Assembly: GCA_034675505.1 (NCBI GenBank)
Contig: JAUCDD010000010.1
Coordinates: forward strand, 146,866-210,865
DNA length: 64,000 nt
Source of the DNA: Melaminivora sp034675505
GTDB taxonomy: Bacteria > Pseudomonadota > Gammaproteobacteria > Burkholderiales > Burkholderiaceae_C
Direction: 5' to 3'
A program made the translations under genes and the position numbers. Positions 41,850 to 51,392 of this stretch are shown one piece after another; the stretch's first letter is position 1, and every line of letters starts with the position of its first letter. Under the pieces are notes generated by a model. The model saw nothing but the letters and a program-made list of their open reading frames with translations. It was not told where the DNA came from and did not search any database.

Positions 41850-41871
41850 CGATTTTATTTAATCAACAATA

Positions 41872-42987
41872 TTAATTATTGAGCATTAATGGCATCACCA
41901 ACATCAACAATTCTTCATTTTCATCTGCCTCAGTCGGTTTTATAATTCCTGCTTTTGTAGGAGTGCTTAATTCGATAACCACATCATCCGTTTCAGCCGC
42001 ACTCAACATTTCAATTAAGAATTTTGCATTGAATGCAATTTGAAGATCTTCACCATCGTATTGACAAGCCATTCTTTCATTTCCCTCAAAACTAAAATCA
42101 ACATCTTGCGCCGCTAATTGCAATTCACTTCCGGTGATGGTAAGTGCCACTTGATTGGTACTTTTATTACTAAACACACTTACTCTGCGAAGCGCATTTT
42201 GGAAATCATTTTTATTAACTGTTAATTTATATGGATTATCTATCGGTATCACCACTTTATAATCCGGGAAACGTGCATCAATCAATCTGCACACCACTTC
42301 CGCTCCGCCTTGTTTTACAAAAAGATGATTGGAATTATACGATACTTCTATTTGTTCGTCTGTATTAGGCAATACATTTTTAATCAAATTCAAAGGCTTT
42401 TTGGGCACAATAAAAGAAGCAGTTTCGGGGCATGATACATCGGATTTTGTGTATCGAACCAAACGATGTGCATCGGTTGCTACGGCAGTCATTCCTTTGT
42501 CAGAAAGTTCAAAAAATACTCCCGTCATTGCAGGTCTTAGGTCGTCGTTGCTTACAGCAAATAAACATTTATTGATGGCTGTAACCATTGTTGCTGAAGA
42601 TATTGTAAATACGGTAGCCTCATCAGCAGGTGGCTCTTTTGGAAAATTATCCGGATCTTCTCCCATCACTTTGTACTTACCATTGTCGCTGGTGATTTCG
42701 ATGGCAAAGTTTTTATCAATATTAAAAGTGAGTGGCTGCTCAGGAATATTTTTAAGAGAATCCAATAATATTTTTGCAGGAATACAAACTCTACCACTTT
42801 CTTTTGCTTCAATTTCCAAATGAATCTTCATCACCGTTTCCAAATCTGTAGCGATGATGGTCAATTGATTTTTTTCAATTTCAAATAGAAAATTTTCCAA
42901 AATGGGCAAGACCGTATTGGTATTGATAACTCCACTTATTTGCTGTAAATGCTTTAATAATTGATTGGAAGATGCGATAAACTTCAT
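41872..42987 (-). CDS. dnaN: DNA polymerase III beta subunit (sliding clamp)
   Basis: Ring-shaped processivity factor. The intact 371-residue frame starts MKFIASSNQLLKHLQQISGV and shows the three repeated clamp domains; the second repeat has KGMTAVATDAHRLVRY, a dnaN hallmark. The C-terminus LMLVMPLMLNN corresponds to the YLIMPMRL end that forms part of the protein-binding pocket. No dnaA or gyrB lies next to it, so this is not a conserved origin cluster. It has a TATCTTTG box 17 bp upstream and its own terminator. Confidence 0.97.
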   Translation of the reverse strand: MKFIASSNQLLKHLQQISGVINTNTVLPILENFLFEIEKNQLTIIATDLETVMKIHLEIEAKESGRVCIPAKILLDSLKNIPEQPLTFNIDKNFAIEITSDNGKYKVMGEDPDNFPKEPPADEATVFTISSATMVTAINKCLFAVSNDDLRPAMTGVFFELSDKGMTAVATDAHRLVRYTKSDVSCPETASFIVPKKPLNLIKNVLPNTDEQIEVSYNSNHLFVKQGGAEVVCRLIDARFPDYKVVIPIDNPYKLTVNKNDFQNALRRVSVFSNKSTNQVALTITGSELQLAAQDVDFSFEGNERMACQYDGEDLQIAFNAKFLIEMLSAAETDDVVIELSTPTKAGIIKPTEADENEELLMLVMPLMLNN

Positions 42988-43003
42988 AAAACAGGTTTGT
43001 GGT

Positions 43004-43011
43004 CAAAGATA
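43004..43011 (-). promoter_or_regulatory. Candidate dnaN promoter -7 box (TATCTTTG)
   Basis: The minus strand reads TATCTTTG, 16 bp before the ATG at 42987, giving a leader of around 10 nt. Confidence 0.5.
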
Positions 43012-43119
43012 AAAGAATAAATGAAAGGAAATAAAAATCCTATTAAGAATGGGCAACTTTTTGAAGTTGGGTTTAGATTATCATTTGATATTAATGGGAC
43101 ATTCTTAGTTTTTGCATGA

Positions 43120-43157
43120 TTCTCTATTAATGCATTCGACAAGTTCACCCTGACACC
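43120..43157 (+). repeat. Partial (right-half) copy of the 78-bp element
   Basis: TTCGACAAGTTCACCCTGAC preceded by a TCTATTAAT stretch matches the right half of the two complete units downstream, with a few mismatches and no left arm. Confidence 0.6.
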
Positions 43158-43204
43158 ACAACTAAATAAAAAGTTTGAAAGACTTTAAAACATTAGAATT
43201 TTGC

Positions 43205-43282
43205 CAGCCTGAGCTTGTCGAAGGCGGGTTGGTTTGAAGCATTATTTCTATTAATCCGGGTTCGACAAGCTCACCCTGACAC
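43205..43282 (+). repeat. 78-bp inverted-repeat element, copy 1
   Basis: Left arm CAGCCTGAGCTTGTCGAAG and right arm TTCGACAAGCTCACCCTGAC are imperfect inverse complements with GAGCTTGTCGAA at the core. About 35 bp of AT-rich spacer separates them. The whole 78 bp is repeated at 43383-43460. No coding content. Confidence 0.85.
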
Positions 43283-43382
43283 CTAAATATCTACAGGACA
43301 CCCGCCTCCGAAGCCAAATGAGGAGTTTGAAAGATGAAAACCTTTATAAATGTTTTGAATTAATAAACATTGGAATCTTTGT

Positions 43383-43460
43383 CAGCCTGATCTTGTCGAA
43401 GGCGGGTTGGTTTGAAGTGGCATTTCTATTAACCCGGGTTCGACAGGCTCACCCTGACAC
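43383..43460 (+). repeat. 78-bp inverted-repeat element, copy 2
   Basis: Same length and layout as copy 1, with several substitutions (TGATCTTGTCGAAG, TTCGACAGGCTCACC). A further half-site ATCGACACGCTCACCCAAC follows at about 43468-43485. The 43012-43622 interval holds only these elements; I see no gene in it. Confidence 0.85.
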
Positions 43461-43622
43461 CGAAATATCGACACGCTCACCCAACACTAAAATCAAACCC
43501 CAGCCATCTAAGACCGCTTTCCGTTAATATCCCTACTTATCCGAAAAGTTTTCTAATTTTTAAAGAAATAAAAAAAGTAAAACCGAATCGCCAAAAGAAA
43601 TAATACGCTACGGCTGATTATT

Positions 43623-43811
43623 TTAAATTGATCTACCGGGGTTTTGGGAAAGTGCATCTGTAATTAATAATGCGTTGGACACTGTTAATAAAATGCCCAG
43701 GATAAATAACCGTCTGTATATTTTCGGCGTTCCATTCGATAGTTGTGTTGATAGTGAAGATAATCCTTTCATTGGTGGATCGAAAAAACCGCGACTGAAA
43801 AGGGAAACCAT
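43623..43811 (-). CDS. Doubtful 62-codon ORF with one hydrophobic segment
   Basis: Reads MVSLFSRGFFDPPMKGLSS and contains RRLFILGILLTVSNALLI, a possible membrane helix. It starts 11 bp from the divergent NYN gene start, leaves no room for a promoter between them, and has no ribosome-binding site. No family is recognised. It could equally be non-coding leader DNA. Confidence 0.18.
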   Translation of the reverse strand: MVSLFSRGFFDPPMKGLSSLSTQLSNGTPKIYRRLFILGILLTVSNALLITDALSQNPGRSI

Positions 43812-43818
43812 ATTTTTG
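43811..43818 (+). promoter_or_regulatory. TAnnTTTG box 4 bp before the NYN gene start
   Basis: TATTTTTG followed by TAAAATGG. As a -7 box it implies a leaderless or nearly leaderless transcript. Confidence 0.45.
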
Positions 43819-43822
43819 TAAA

Positions 43823-44547
43823 ATGGAAAGCAAAACACAAAAAATAGCTTTATTGGTAGATGGAGAAAATGTGCCTTCAAAGTGATTGAATTGATTCTCG
43901 AAGAAGCGTCTAAATATGGAAAGGTTACCATTCGCCGCGTGTATGGCGATTGGACCACCCAACACATGAATCATTGGAAAGGACTTTTAAATGAAATGGC
44001 TTTTAATCCTATCCAAAAATTTTCTTACACCACCGGGAAAAAACTCAACCGATAGCGCGCTAATCATCCATGCGATGGATATTTTGCACGCCGATTCTGT
44101 GGATGGTTTTTGTATTGCTTCCAGTGACAGCGATTATACCGGTTTGGCAAAAACGAATGAGAGAATCCGGCATTTTTGTAATGGGCATTGGAGAGAAAGA
44201 AAACGCCCAATGCTTTTGTAAAAGCTTGCGAGATTTTTACTTATGTAGAAAATCTTGAACCAAAAGTAGAAACTCCTTCTAAAAAAGCAACAGTCAAAAA
44301 GCAGAAAGACAAACCTACCCTCAGTTTAAAACTAATCGACAAAGCGTACGATATGAGTATCAATGAAAGCAATGAAGAATATATCTCTACGCTGGGAATC
44401 AACTTGCGGAAAATGGATCCAAGTTTTGATGTGAGCACTTATGGTTGCAAAACACTCACTCAATTCTTTTCTAAATTACCGGGTTTTGAAATAGTAGATA
44501 ATGTGGTAAACGGACTTAATAATCCGTTGATTAAAAAAGTGCAATAA
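43823..44547 (+). CDS. NYN-domain (LabA/DUF88) putative ribonuclease with C-terminal LOTUS/OST-HTH domain, several frameshifts
   Basis: NYN domains are PIN-like RNases. The start gives MESKTQKIALLVDGENVP (the LVDGEN motif contributes the first catalytic Asp), then YGKVTIRRVYGDWT, FCIASSDSDYTGLA (further acidic residues) and RESGIFVMGIGEKENAQCF. The C-terminal ~75 residues, KLIDKAYDMSINESNEEYI to GCKTLTQFFSKLPGFEIV, match a LOTUS domain, which binds RNA or G-quadruplexes. The frame changes near 43870, 44040, 44145 and 44220. Four indels in 725 bp is dense, so a true pseudogene cannot be excluded, but all motifs are kept in order. Confidence 0.82.
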
Positions 44548-44551
44548 TCTT

Positions 44552-45155
44552 TTAATTATCCGACCACTGCCACAAATAGAGGCAAGCATAAGTTCGATAA
44601 GGCTTCCATTGATTAGAAATCTCTTCCATTTTTTTTTCGAAGTATCGGTTTTTTTATGTTTCTGCAAGACCGTACAATTTTACGATTGCATTTTTCAATC
44701 CCAAATCATCGAATGCAAATACATCTTCTCGAGCAAATGTAAACATGAGAATCATTTCCACCGTCCACCTTCCCACTCCTTTGATTCGCGTGAGCAGTTC
44801 GATTACTTCTTCATTTTCCATTTTATGAAGACGAGTATCTGTTATTTTATTTTCTAGAAAAAACGCACAAACATTATGCACATAATTCGCTTTGTTATTA
44901 GAAAATCCAATGCGTCGAAAAGTCTCGAGTGGAGTGGATGCAACTTGTGCGCAGCTGGGGTCTTTGCCGCCGTACAAGTTTAAAAATCTTTCATAAAGTA
45001 TTGCTGCTACACGAGTGCTTAATTGCTGACTTAAAATAGAAGAGCAAAGCCGCAAGTAAACTTTATTTCTTTTTTCAAGAAAAAACTTCTGGCTGTGAAG
45101 AAGCTATAATTTTTTTGAGCACTTTATTTTTTGAAAGTACTTTTCGATGTTCCAT
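44552..45155 (-). CDS. AlkA-type DNA-3-methyladenine glycosylase (HhH-GPD), two frameshifts
   Basis: Base-excision repair enzyme of about 200 residues. The HhH-GPD core is present: SSILSQQLSTRVAAILYERF, the hairpin LLTRIKGVGRWTVEMILMF and the catalytic Asp region FAFDDLGLKNAI. The ATG at 45155 begins MEHRKVLSKNKVLKKIIAS. Frame changes lie near 45082 (T6 run; LEKRNKVYLRLCSS follows) and near 44645. The corrected C-terminus reads WKPYRTYACLYLWQWSDN with stop at 44552, the usual family end. It sits 6 bp after cysS on the same strand. Confidence 0.86.
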
Positions 45156-45161
45156 TGTTTT

Positions 45162-46651
45162 TTATTTCTTGCTCCATGATATACTTCCATCTTTTTCATC
45201 TTTCATTTCTATTCCTAAAGAAGAAAGTTGGTTTCTTATTTTATCGGAGGTACTAAAGTCGCATTTTGACTTTGCTTCTTTTCGAATATCAATCAACAAA
45301 TCCATAATTCCCTCAAACTGATCATCGGTCCCACTTTCATCTAAAAGGCCGAATATTTCAAAAACATAAACTTCAAAGGCATTTTTCAAAAGTTGGATGT
45401 TTGTCCGAAGAAACCGCATTCACTTTATAATCCCATCTTTAATGGAATTGATAATTGGAACCATTTCAAATAAATTGGCTAAGACTTTAGCGGTATTGAA
45501 ATCATCATTTATAAATTCTTCCAGTTCATTTATTTTGGTTCGAATATTTTGATCTAATTCTTCATCGATCGCCGGTTCATTTTCATGATTAGGCTCAATC
45601 TTTTTTAAGTGCTTCCAAGCCTCCATTAATCTTTTCAATCCTTTCTCGCCGCCATCAGCGCGGCATTGCTGAAATCAAGTGTACTTCGATAATGCGTTTG
45701 CAAAATGAAAAAACGAATTGACATTGGTGAATAGGCCTGCTTCAACAAAGGATGATCGCCACTGAAAAGCTTCGTGAGGCGAATCACGTTGTTATAGCTT
45801 TTTCCCATTTTTTTCCCATTAATCGTAATCATATTATTGTGCATCCAATATTTCACCGGTGGAGTATGGTTGCAAATGGTACTTTGCGCAATCTCACTTT
45901 CGTGATGTGGAAATAATAAATCCATTCCGCCGCCATGTATGTCGAAATGTGCGCCCAAATATTTGGTAGCCATCGCCGAGCACTCGATGTGCCATCCCGG
46001 GAAACCTTCACCCCACGGGCTTTCCCATCGCATCAAGTGATTGGGTGGTGCGGATTTCCATAATGCAAAATCTACTTTATTTCTTTTCTCGTCTTGCCCA
46101 TCCAACAAGCGAGTTGTTTCGAGTAAATCTTCAATCACACGTCCGCTTAACTTTCCATAATCATAATGTTCTGCATATTTTTTTACATCAAAATACACAG
46201 AGCCGTTTTTCTCATAAGCATATCCCGCTTCAATGATTTTTTCAATCATCGAAATTTGCTCCACAATATGTCCGGTAGCCGTGGGTTCAATACTCGGCTC
46301 GAGTGTATTGAATTTTCGAAAAGCCCAATGAAAGAGGTTGGTGTATTTCTGCACCAATTCCATGGGTTCCAATTTTTCTAAAATAGCTTTATCGGCAATC
46401 TTATCAATCGCTTCCCTGCCTTCTTCTTCGAAATGCCCGGCATCGGTAATATTACGCACATATCTAACTTTATATCCCAGATATAACAGGTATCTATAGA
46501 CGACGTCGAATGTGATGTATGGACGTGCATGCCCTAAATGACTTTCACCGCTCACCGTAGGTCCGCAAACATACATACCAACATAAGGAGGATTAATCGG
46601 CACGAACGCTTCTTTGGTTTTTGAGAGTGAATTATAAATCTTGAGGGCCAT
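45162..46651 (-). CDS. cysS: Cysteinyl-tRNA synthetase, frameshifted
   Basis: Class I synthetase of about 496 residues. The start at 46651 gives MALKIYNSLSKTKEAFVPIN. HIGH is SHLGHARPY; the zinc site uses CGPTV, HIECSAM and HHESEIAQ; KMSKS appears as GKKMGKSYNN, a variant common in Bacteroidota. The frame changes near 45640 (AALMAARK to EKGLKRLMEAWK). Near 45390-45425 an in-frame TGA is bypassed by two compensating indels (VNAVSSD in the other frame). The C-terminal end reads NQLSSLGIEMKDEKDGSISW, as expected. Confidence 0.96.
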
Positions 46652-46710
46652 AAAAATCAATTATTGTAAAGAATCAAAGATATTCTACGTTTTTTTAAAA
46701 TGAATTTAAA

Positions 46711-47813
46711 TTACTTTTTAATAACACTGTCAATCGGATGAAAATCCGCAATGATGGGAAAATGATCGCTCAGATTAGTATTTATTTTTCGGAATTGCAC
46801 TACCTGAAATCGATTGTCGAGAAAAATATTGTCGATGCGCAATGTAGGAGCAATGGAATTAAAAGTAGATGAAATGCCCCCTCCTTTTTTTACAAAAGCA
46901 TTTTGCAAATTGGCTTCCAATCGTTTCATAAGAATAGGAAACCGGCACATCATTAAAATCCCCACAAAATATAATCGGATAGGGGCTTTGATTCATTTCA
47001 TCTTTGATGAAATAAGATTGCATTGAACGCTTGATAATTCCGCGTTTTAATTTCGCAATAATGCTTTTGGATTCTTTGATATTTTGCTCTTTAGTAGGTG
47101 CACCTTTGTCTAAATATTCACGATTATCTTGAGTGAATTTCACCGATTGTAAATGTGCATTGAACACACGAAAAGTATCAGCTCCTGCGACTACATCCAC
47201 AAATTGAAAAGTAGAATTATAATCATCCGGAGTATTTACAACCGTTTGTTTGCGAATGATTGGAAATTTTGAAAGTATCAAAATACCAAAATGATGGTCT
47301 TGGTCGAAATCATTTTTTAACTGATAAGAATAGGAATAATCCTCAAACTGCAACTCATCTAAAATATCAGGAAGATAATTAATAGCCGATTTTTTATCGC
47401 TGGCTACTACCTCCTGAAAGCAAGCAATATCAGGATCAAATTTGCGAATCAACGCAAACATTTGTTCTCTTTTTTTCCGGATGATTTTTATGATTGAGAA
47501 TATTAAAAAATTCAACATTCCAACTCATCACTCTTATATCTGCCGAATCTTTTTGTAAAGAAAAAGAAGGAAGCCTAAATGCAAATAAATTAGAAGCCGA
47601 GTGCCATGAAACAGCAATAATAATAATGGAAATTAAGGTATAGAGCGGCTTTGCAAAGAACCAAAAGATTACATAAAGTATGAGCAGGAATAACAAATAC
47701 GGTAAAATAAAAGTAAGCAAACTCAAAAACCACCAATTCGCAGGATCAAAATACTTTACATTGGAACCGATTAAAAATAAAATTCCAATGGTGAGATTGA
47801 TTATAATCATCAC
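46711..47813 (-). CDS. Membrane-anchored endonuclease/exonuclease/phosphatase-family protein, two frameshifts
   Basis: N-terminal ~80 residues hold two to three membrane helices (ILFLIGSNVKYF, FILPYLLFLLILYVIFWFF, LISIIIIAVSW). An EEP domain follows, with IRVMSWNVEFFN (metal Asn), CFQEVVAS (metal Glu), FNAHLQSVKF, FCGDFNDVPVS (catalytic Asp/Asn) and SDHFPIIADF (catalytic His). Frame changes lie near 47480 (PEKK to REQMFALIRKFDPDIAC) and near 46900-46920. Such proteins cleave phosphodiesters or phosphoinositides; the substrate is unknown. About 366 residues. Confidence 0.86.
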
Positions 47814-47927
47814 CTTCTTGGTAAACCGTCAAAAAAGGGCTTGCTCATAACACACTCGTTCAATAAGAAAACTAAATCCTACAAGAGTTAATACACTTTT
47901 TTATTAAAAGTAAATATTTTGAGAATT

Positions 47928-47960
47928 AAGGTTGCCAACCTTCGAAAGGTTGGCAACCTT
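47928..47960. repeat. Perfect hairpin, left side of the SDR gene
   Basis: 15-bp perfect inverted repeat AAGGTTGCCAACCTT / AAGGTTGGCAACCTT with a 3-nt loop, in the divergent region between the EEP gene and the SDR gene. It shares its core with the hairpin at 48985-49017. Confidence 0.85.
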
Positions 47961-48063
47961 TTCAGCAACTTACGATTTTTTTTATCGACTGGCAGATTGA
48001 ACAAAATCGGTGAACGCACCTCGGCACAATTTATGACCTATCTATTTTCTCAAACTTTCAATT

Positions 48064-48986
48064 ATGGAAAACGAATCGAAACCTCTTCAAGGAAAAACCA
48101 TTGTCATCACGGGATTGTCCAGCGGATTTGGGCGAGGAAGCGCACTCAAACTCGCATCGCTCGGAGCGAATATCGCGGGCATTGCGCGCAGGACTCATTT
48201 ATTACAAAGTTTGGAGTCCGAAATCAAATCGACAGGTGGGAAAATTATTACACTTGCAGGCGATGTAAGTAATTATAAAGATGTGCAACAACTCCACGAA
48301 AACGCCATCAGTTCCTTTGGGGGTTATGATGTTTGGATCAATAATGTTGGAGTGGGAGCACTCGGATACTTTTGGGATATTCCAATAAATGATCACGCTC
48401 GATTGGTAGATGTAAACCTGAAAGGAGTGATTTATGGGGCTCATACAGCATTAAATTATTTTATAAAAACAGGGGGGGGGGCGCTCATTAATATCGGCTC
48501 AATTGACAGTGAAGTGCCACTCGCATTGCAAAATACTTATGCGGCTACCAAAGCTGCCGTATTGAGTTTGAGCCGATCGCTTACACAAGAATTAGATTTA
48601 GCAGAGATGAAAAATATAAACATCACCACCATCATGCCTTGGGCTGTTGATACTCCGTGGTGGATTCATGCGGCGAATTATACCGGACATAAACCTCGCA
48701 TGGCCGCGATGGATGATGCACAAATAGTTATTGATAAAATTGCTGAGGCCTGCCTCGAGCCTAAAGGCGAAATTACGGTAGGTGCAAAAGCCACAGCATC
48801 GCATATTTTTCATCGCATATTTCCCCGTTGGTCGGAAGGAATCACTGCGGATCTTTCTAAAAAAAAGAAGCAGAGAAAGCGGACTATGCACCTCCAACCA
48901 CGGGAAGTATTTATGAACCAATGGCGCGTGGAAATGATGTAGATGGAAACATTCGCGAGCGAATGAAAAAAGAAGATGAGGATTAG
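48064..48986 (+). CDS. Short-chain dehydrogenase/reductase, frameshifted near the 3' end
   Basis: NAD(P)-dependent oxidoreductase. The cofactor motif is VITGLSSGFGRGSALKLAS (TGxxxGxG), then INNVGVG and the active-site NTYAATK (YxxxK), with the catalytic Ser in INIGSIDSE. The first 265 residues are in one frame. An A8 run near 48860 shifts it; the corrected tail reads ADYAPPTTGSIYEPMARGND and ends with TAG at 48984-48986, about 307 residues. A 10-G homopolymer (48472-48481) encodes the TGGGAL turn. The substrate is unknown. Confidence 0.88.
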
Positions 48987-49017
48987 GGTTGCCAACCTTC
49001 AGAAGGTTGGCAACCCT
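48985..49017. repeat. Perfect hairpin overlapping the SDR stop codon
   Basis: 16-bp perfect inverted repeat AGGGTTGCCAACCTTC / GAAGGTTGGCAACCCT. The SDR TAG lies on its left edge. It sits between convergent genes and could act as a bidirectional terminator, but the T-run is weak. Confidence 0.85.
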
Positions 49018-49034
49018 ATTTTGCACTAAGAATT

Positions 49035-51391
49035 TTAAATAGAATCTTTTTTTCTTCAAAAAGTAAATTGTCAAGAAAAAGAAAACCATCGCAATGGCCG
49101 CGAGTGCTACCATATCTAATCTCAATGTAGCTGTCCATTCTCCAAAAATACTTTTATCGGCATAGCTCTTATGAAATTGATCGATGATGAATTCTTTTGT
49201 TTTTGTTTCTGTCGGTTTGATGATGGCCACTCCTTTTCATTGAGTGTTTGCACATCTACAATTACCTTTTTTTGGATGTTTGAAAAACCTTCTGTGCCCC
49301 AGCGAGAGATGGTCAAGTAACTCAAAATCTCTACCGGCCACGATGATATTTTCGCTAAAACCCCTGCCAGCATTATTTGTGGGATCAAAGCAATAGGAAT
49401 AATGCTCACTACCTGATCATTGGTTTTCGCAGAAGCAGAAAGGAACAAACCAAATAATATCGACACCAAACTTAATGCAGCAAACCATAAAGATAGGTTC
49501 ATAAATTTCCCAACCGCTACTTGTTTGCCTTTATAATAAAAATACAAAATGGAGGTAAAAACAACAGTCTGAATCAACGCGAATAATACCAATACTATAA
49601 TCTTAGAAAGCAAATACGTGAGTATATTCAAATTATACATTCGCTCTCTTTTGTAAATCGGACTTTCGATTACTATTTCTCTTGCGGCATTGTTCGTACC
49701 AAACCAAATCGCTGAAATAGCCATCAGAAACAGCATCCCCCACATTGATTTGACTGAATATCAAAATGATTAAAACCGCGATAACAGGAGCTTGTAAAAG
49801 CAAAATCGCTGTATTGGTAACGTCATTGTTTTTATATTCAAATATCTTTTGGTAAGCCAGTACAATTCACGGAAAAACCCAAATGATTTTTTGGAAGAAA
49901 TAGCATCAGAATTCGCCGTAGGCGATTCCCACCAAAGGCAAGTTGCTGGTGAATTGACGATAATATTGTTGGAATTGCGGACTTTTTACATCAGATAATT
50001 TTGGATAAACGCTCACTGTTTTTTTCTACCCCGAAATAAGAAAGATGCTTGGAAACTTCATCCAAGAAAAGCGGATAACCTCCCTTGCCGAGGAAAAAAA
50101 CTTCATCAAGGAATAAAAGATCTTCCGGCTTGTGCGTCACCAATACTACGGTGGTTCCATTCTCCGCAAGTTGTTTTAAAATCATCAAAATTCTTCTACG
50201 CTTTGCGGATCAAGAGGAGAAGTAGGTTCATCCAAAAATGAAATATACGGATCATTCAACAACTCAACGGCAATGCTTACACGCTTTCTTTGTCCACCAC
50301 TCAAGCTCGACACTCGTTGATATCTTGTTTCAATGATATTCAACTGCGCTCAGTACTTTTTCAATTTGTTTATTTACAAATTCATCATTGGCATTTTCAA
50401 TTCTCAATTTCGCTGCATAATACAAACACTGTTGAACCGTTAATTCTAAATGGATAATATCATCTTGCGGCACATATCCAATATAGGTTTTGATGTACTC
50501 GTAGTTTTCAAGGAGATCCAAACCATGAATCAAAATCTGACCGTGTGTGTGGGGGTTATCGCCGGTGATTGCTTTTAACAAAGTAGATTTCCCACAACCG
50601 GATGGGCCCATAATTCCCACAAAAGATTTTGCTTTTATAGATAAATTGATAGCCTGCAAACCCACTTTATTTCCGGGGAATACTTTTTGGACATTGATTA
50701 ATTTTATCGCCGTTTCATCACGAATATCGCTCGCTTCCTCATTTAACGATAATTTGTTTGAGCCGATTAGAATAATATCGCCCGGCTTTTATTTCATGCG
50801 GAGAGCTGATGCGCGTGCCATTGACATAAGTTCCATTTTTTTAATTGAGATCAGTGATGATAATTTTCCCCTCTCTTCGCTCCACTTGTGCATGTCTTCT
50901 GGAAACATTGCTGCTGGATAAATATATATCTGATGAAGAATCCCGACCAATCGTCACCACAGGATTTTGAGCCAAGGAAGCCAAGAATATTTTTCTGCGA
51001 TCCGCTCTCCCAAGAACTTGCGTTTTCTTCCAAAAGAGACGATTTCCAACACTTCGCCCATAGCTTTGAATGTTAATAGAAAACTCAATTAGATCACGCT
51101 CTCTCTAAGTATATTCCCTATGGGTTCCAATCTATTTTTGTTCAAATAAATACCGTTTGTACTTGTATTATCCACAAAAAATGCGGCTCCATTTTTCACT
51201 ACAACACTTGCATGGTTGCTCATATGGAAGCAAAAGGAAGAACGATATCTACCGACGCCTGGCTTTTACCACTTCCTATTTTATATTCTTTATTGACACT
51301 TAAATCAAAATCCAAAGCGTCAATAGCCTTGCCTTGTCCCTTGAATTTTATTTTAATGGTGGGGATATAACGGTTAGTTCTTGGATTAAAT
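49035..51391 (-). CDS. ABCG-type transporter with two N-terminal FHA domains, many frameshifts
   Basis: About 785 residues. FHA domain 1 (about 30-110) has IGSGKSQASVDIVLP, SNHASVVVKNGAAFF and TSTNGIYLN. FHA domain 2 (about 130-215) has VVTIGRDSSSDIYLSSSNV, SRRHAQVERREGKI and KNGTYVNGTRIS. The ATPase has Walker A GPSGCGKSTLLKAI (about 264), signature SLSGGQRKRVS, Walker B FLDEPTSPLDP and VVLVTHKPEDLLF. The last ~290 residues are an ABC2 membrane domain (AARE IVIESPIYKRERMYNLN patch, then several helices) ending FLKKKDSI, stop at 49035. I count at least seven frame changes. No ATG is visible at the start: TAAATAAAATTT at the junction with the kinase gene could be a damaged ATGA overlap. FHA domains bind phosphothreonine, so the adjacent kinase could regulate transport. 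Confidence 0.82.
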
Positions 51392-51392
51392 T

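Noticed and set aside
41872..43011. Replication origin near dnaN
   Set aside because: No dnaA, no DnaA-box cluster seen by eye, and dnaN stands alone with its own promoter and terminator.
43250..43275. tRNA T-arm-like GGTTCGA
   Set aside because: It is the right arm of the 78-bp repeat; no acceptor or anticodon stems can be built around it. No tRNA was found anywhere in the window.
43120..43485. CRISPR array
   Set aside because: Only two full units, 78 bp each with internal symmetry and diverged spacers inside the unit, and no cas genes. It fits an inverted-repeat element instead.
43633..43974. 113-codon minus-strand frame opposite the NYN gene
   Set aside because: Its first half is antisense to the conserved NYN domain; only the shorter 62-codon frame beside it was kept, at very low confidence.
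48598..49230. 210-codon minus frame that joins the ABC transporter C-terminus to antisense SDR sequence
   Set aside because: Only its first part (to about 49040) is real transporter sequence; correcting one base in the A-run gives a stop at 49035 and the remainder is antisense to the SDR gene.
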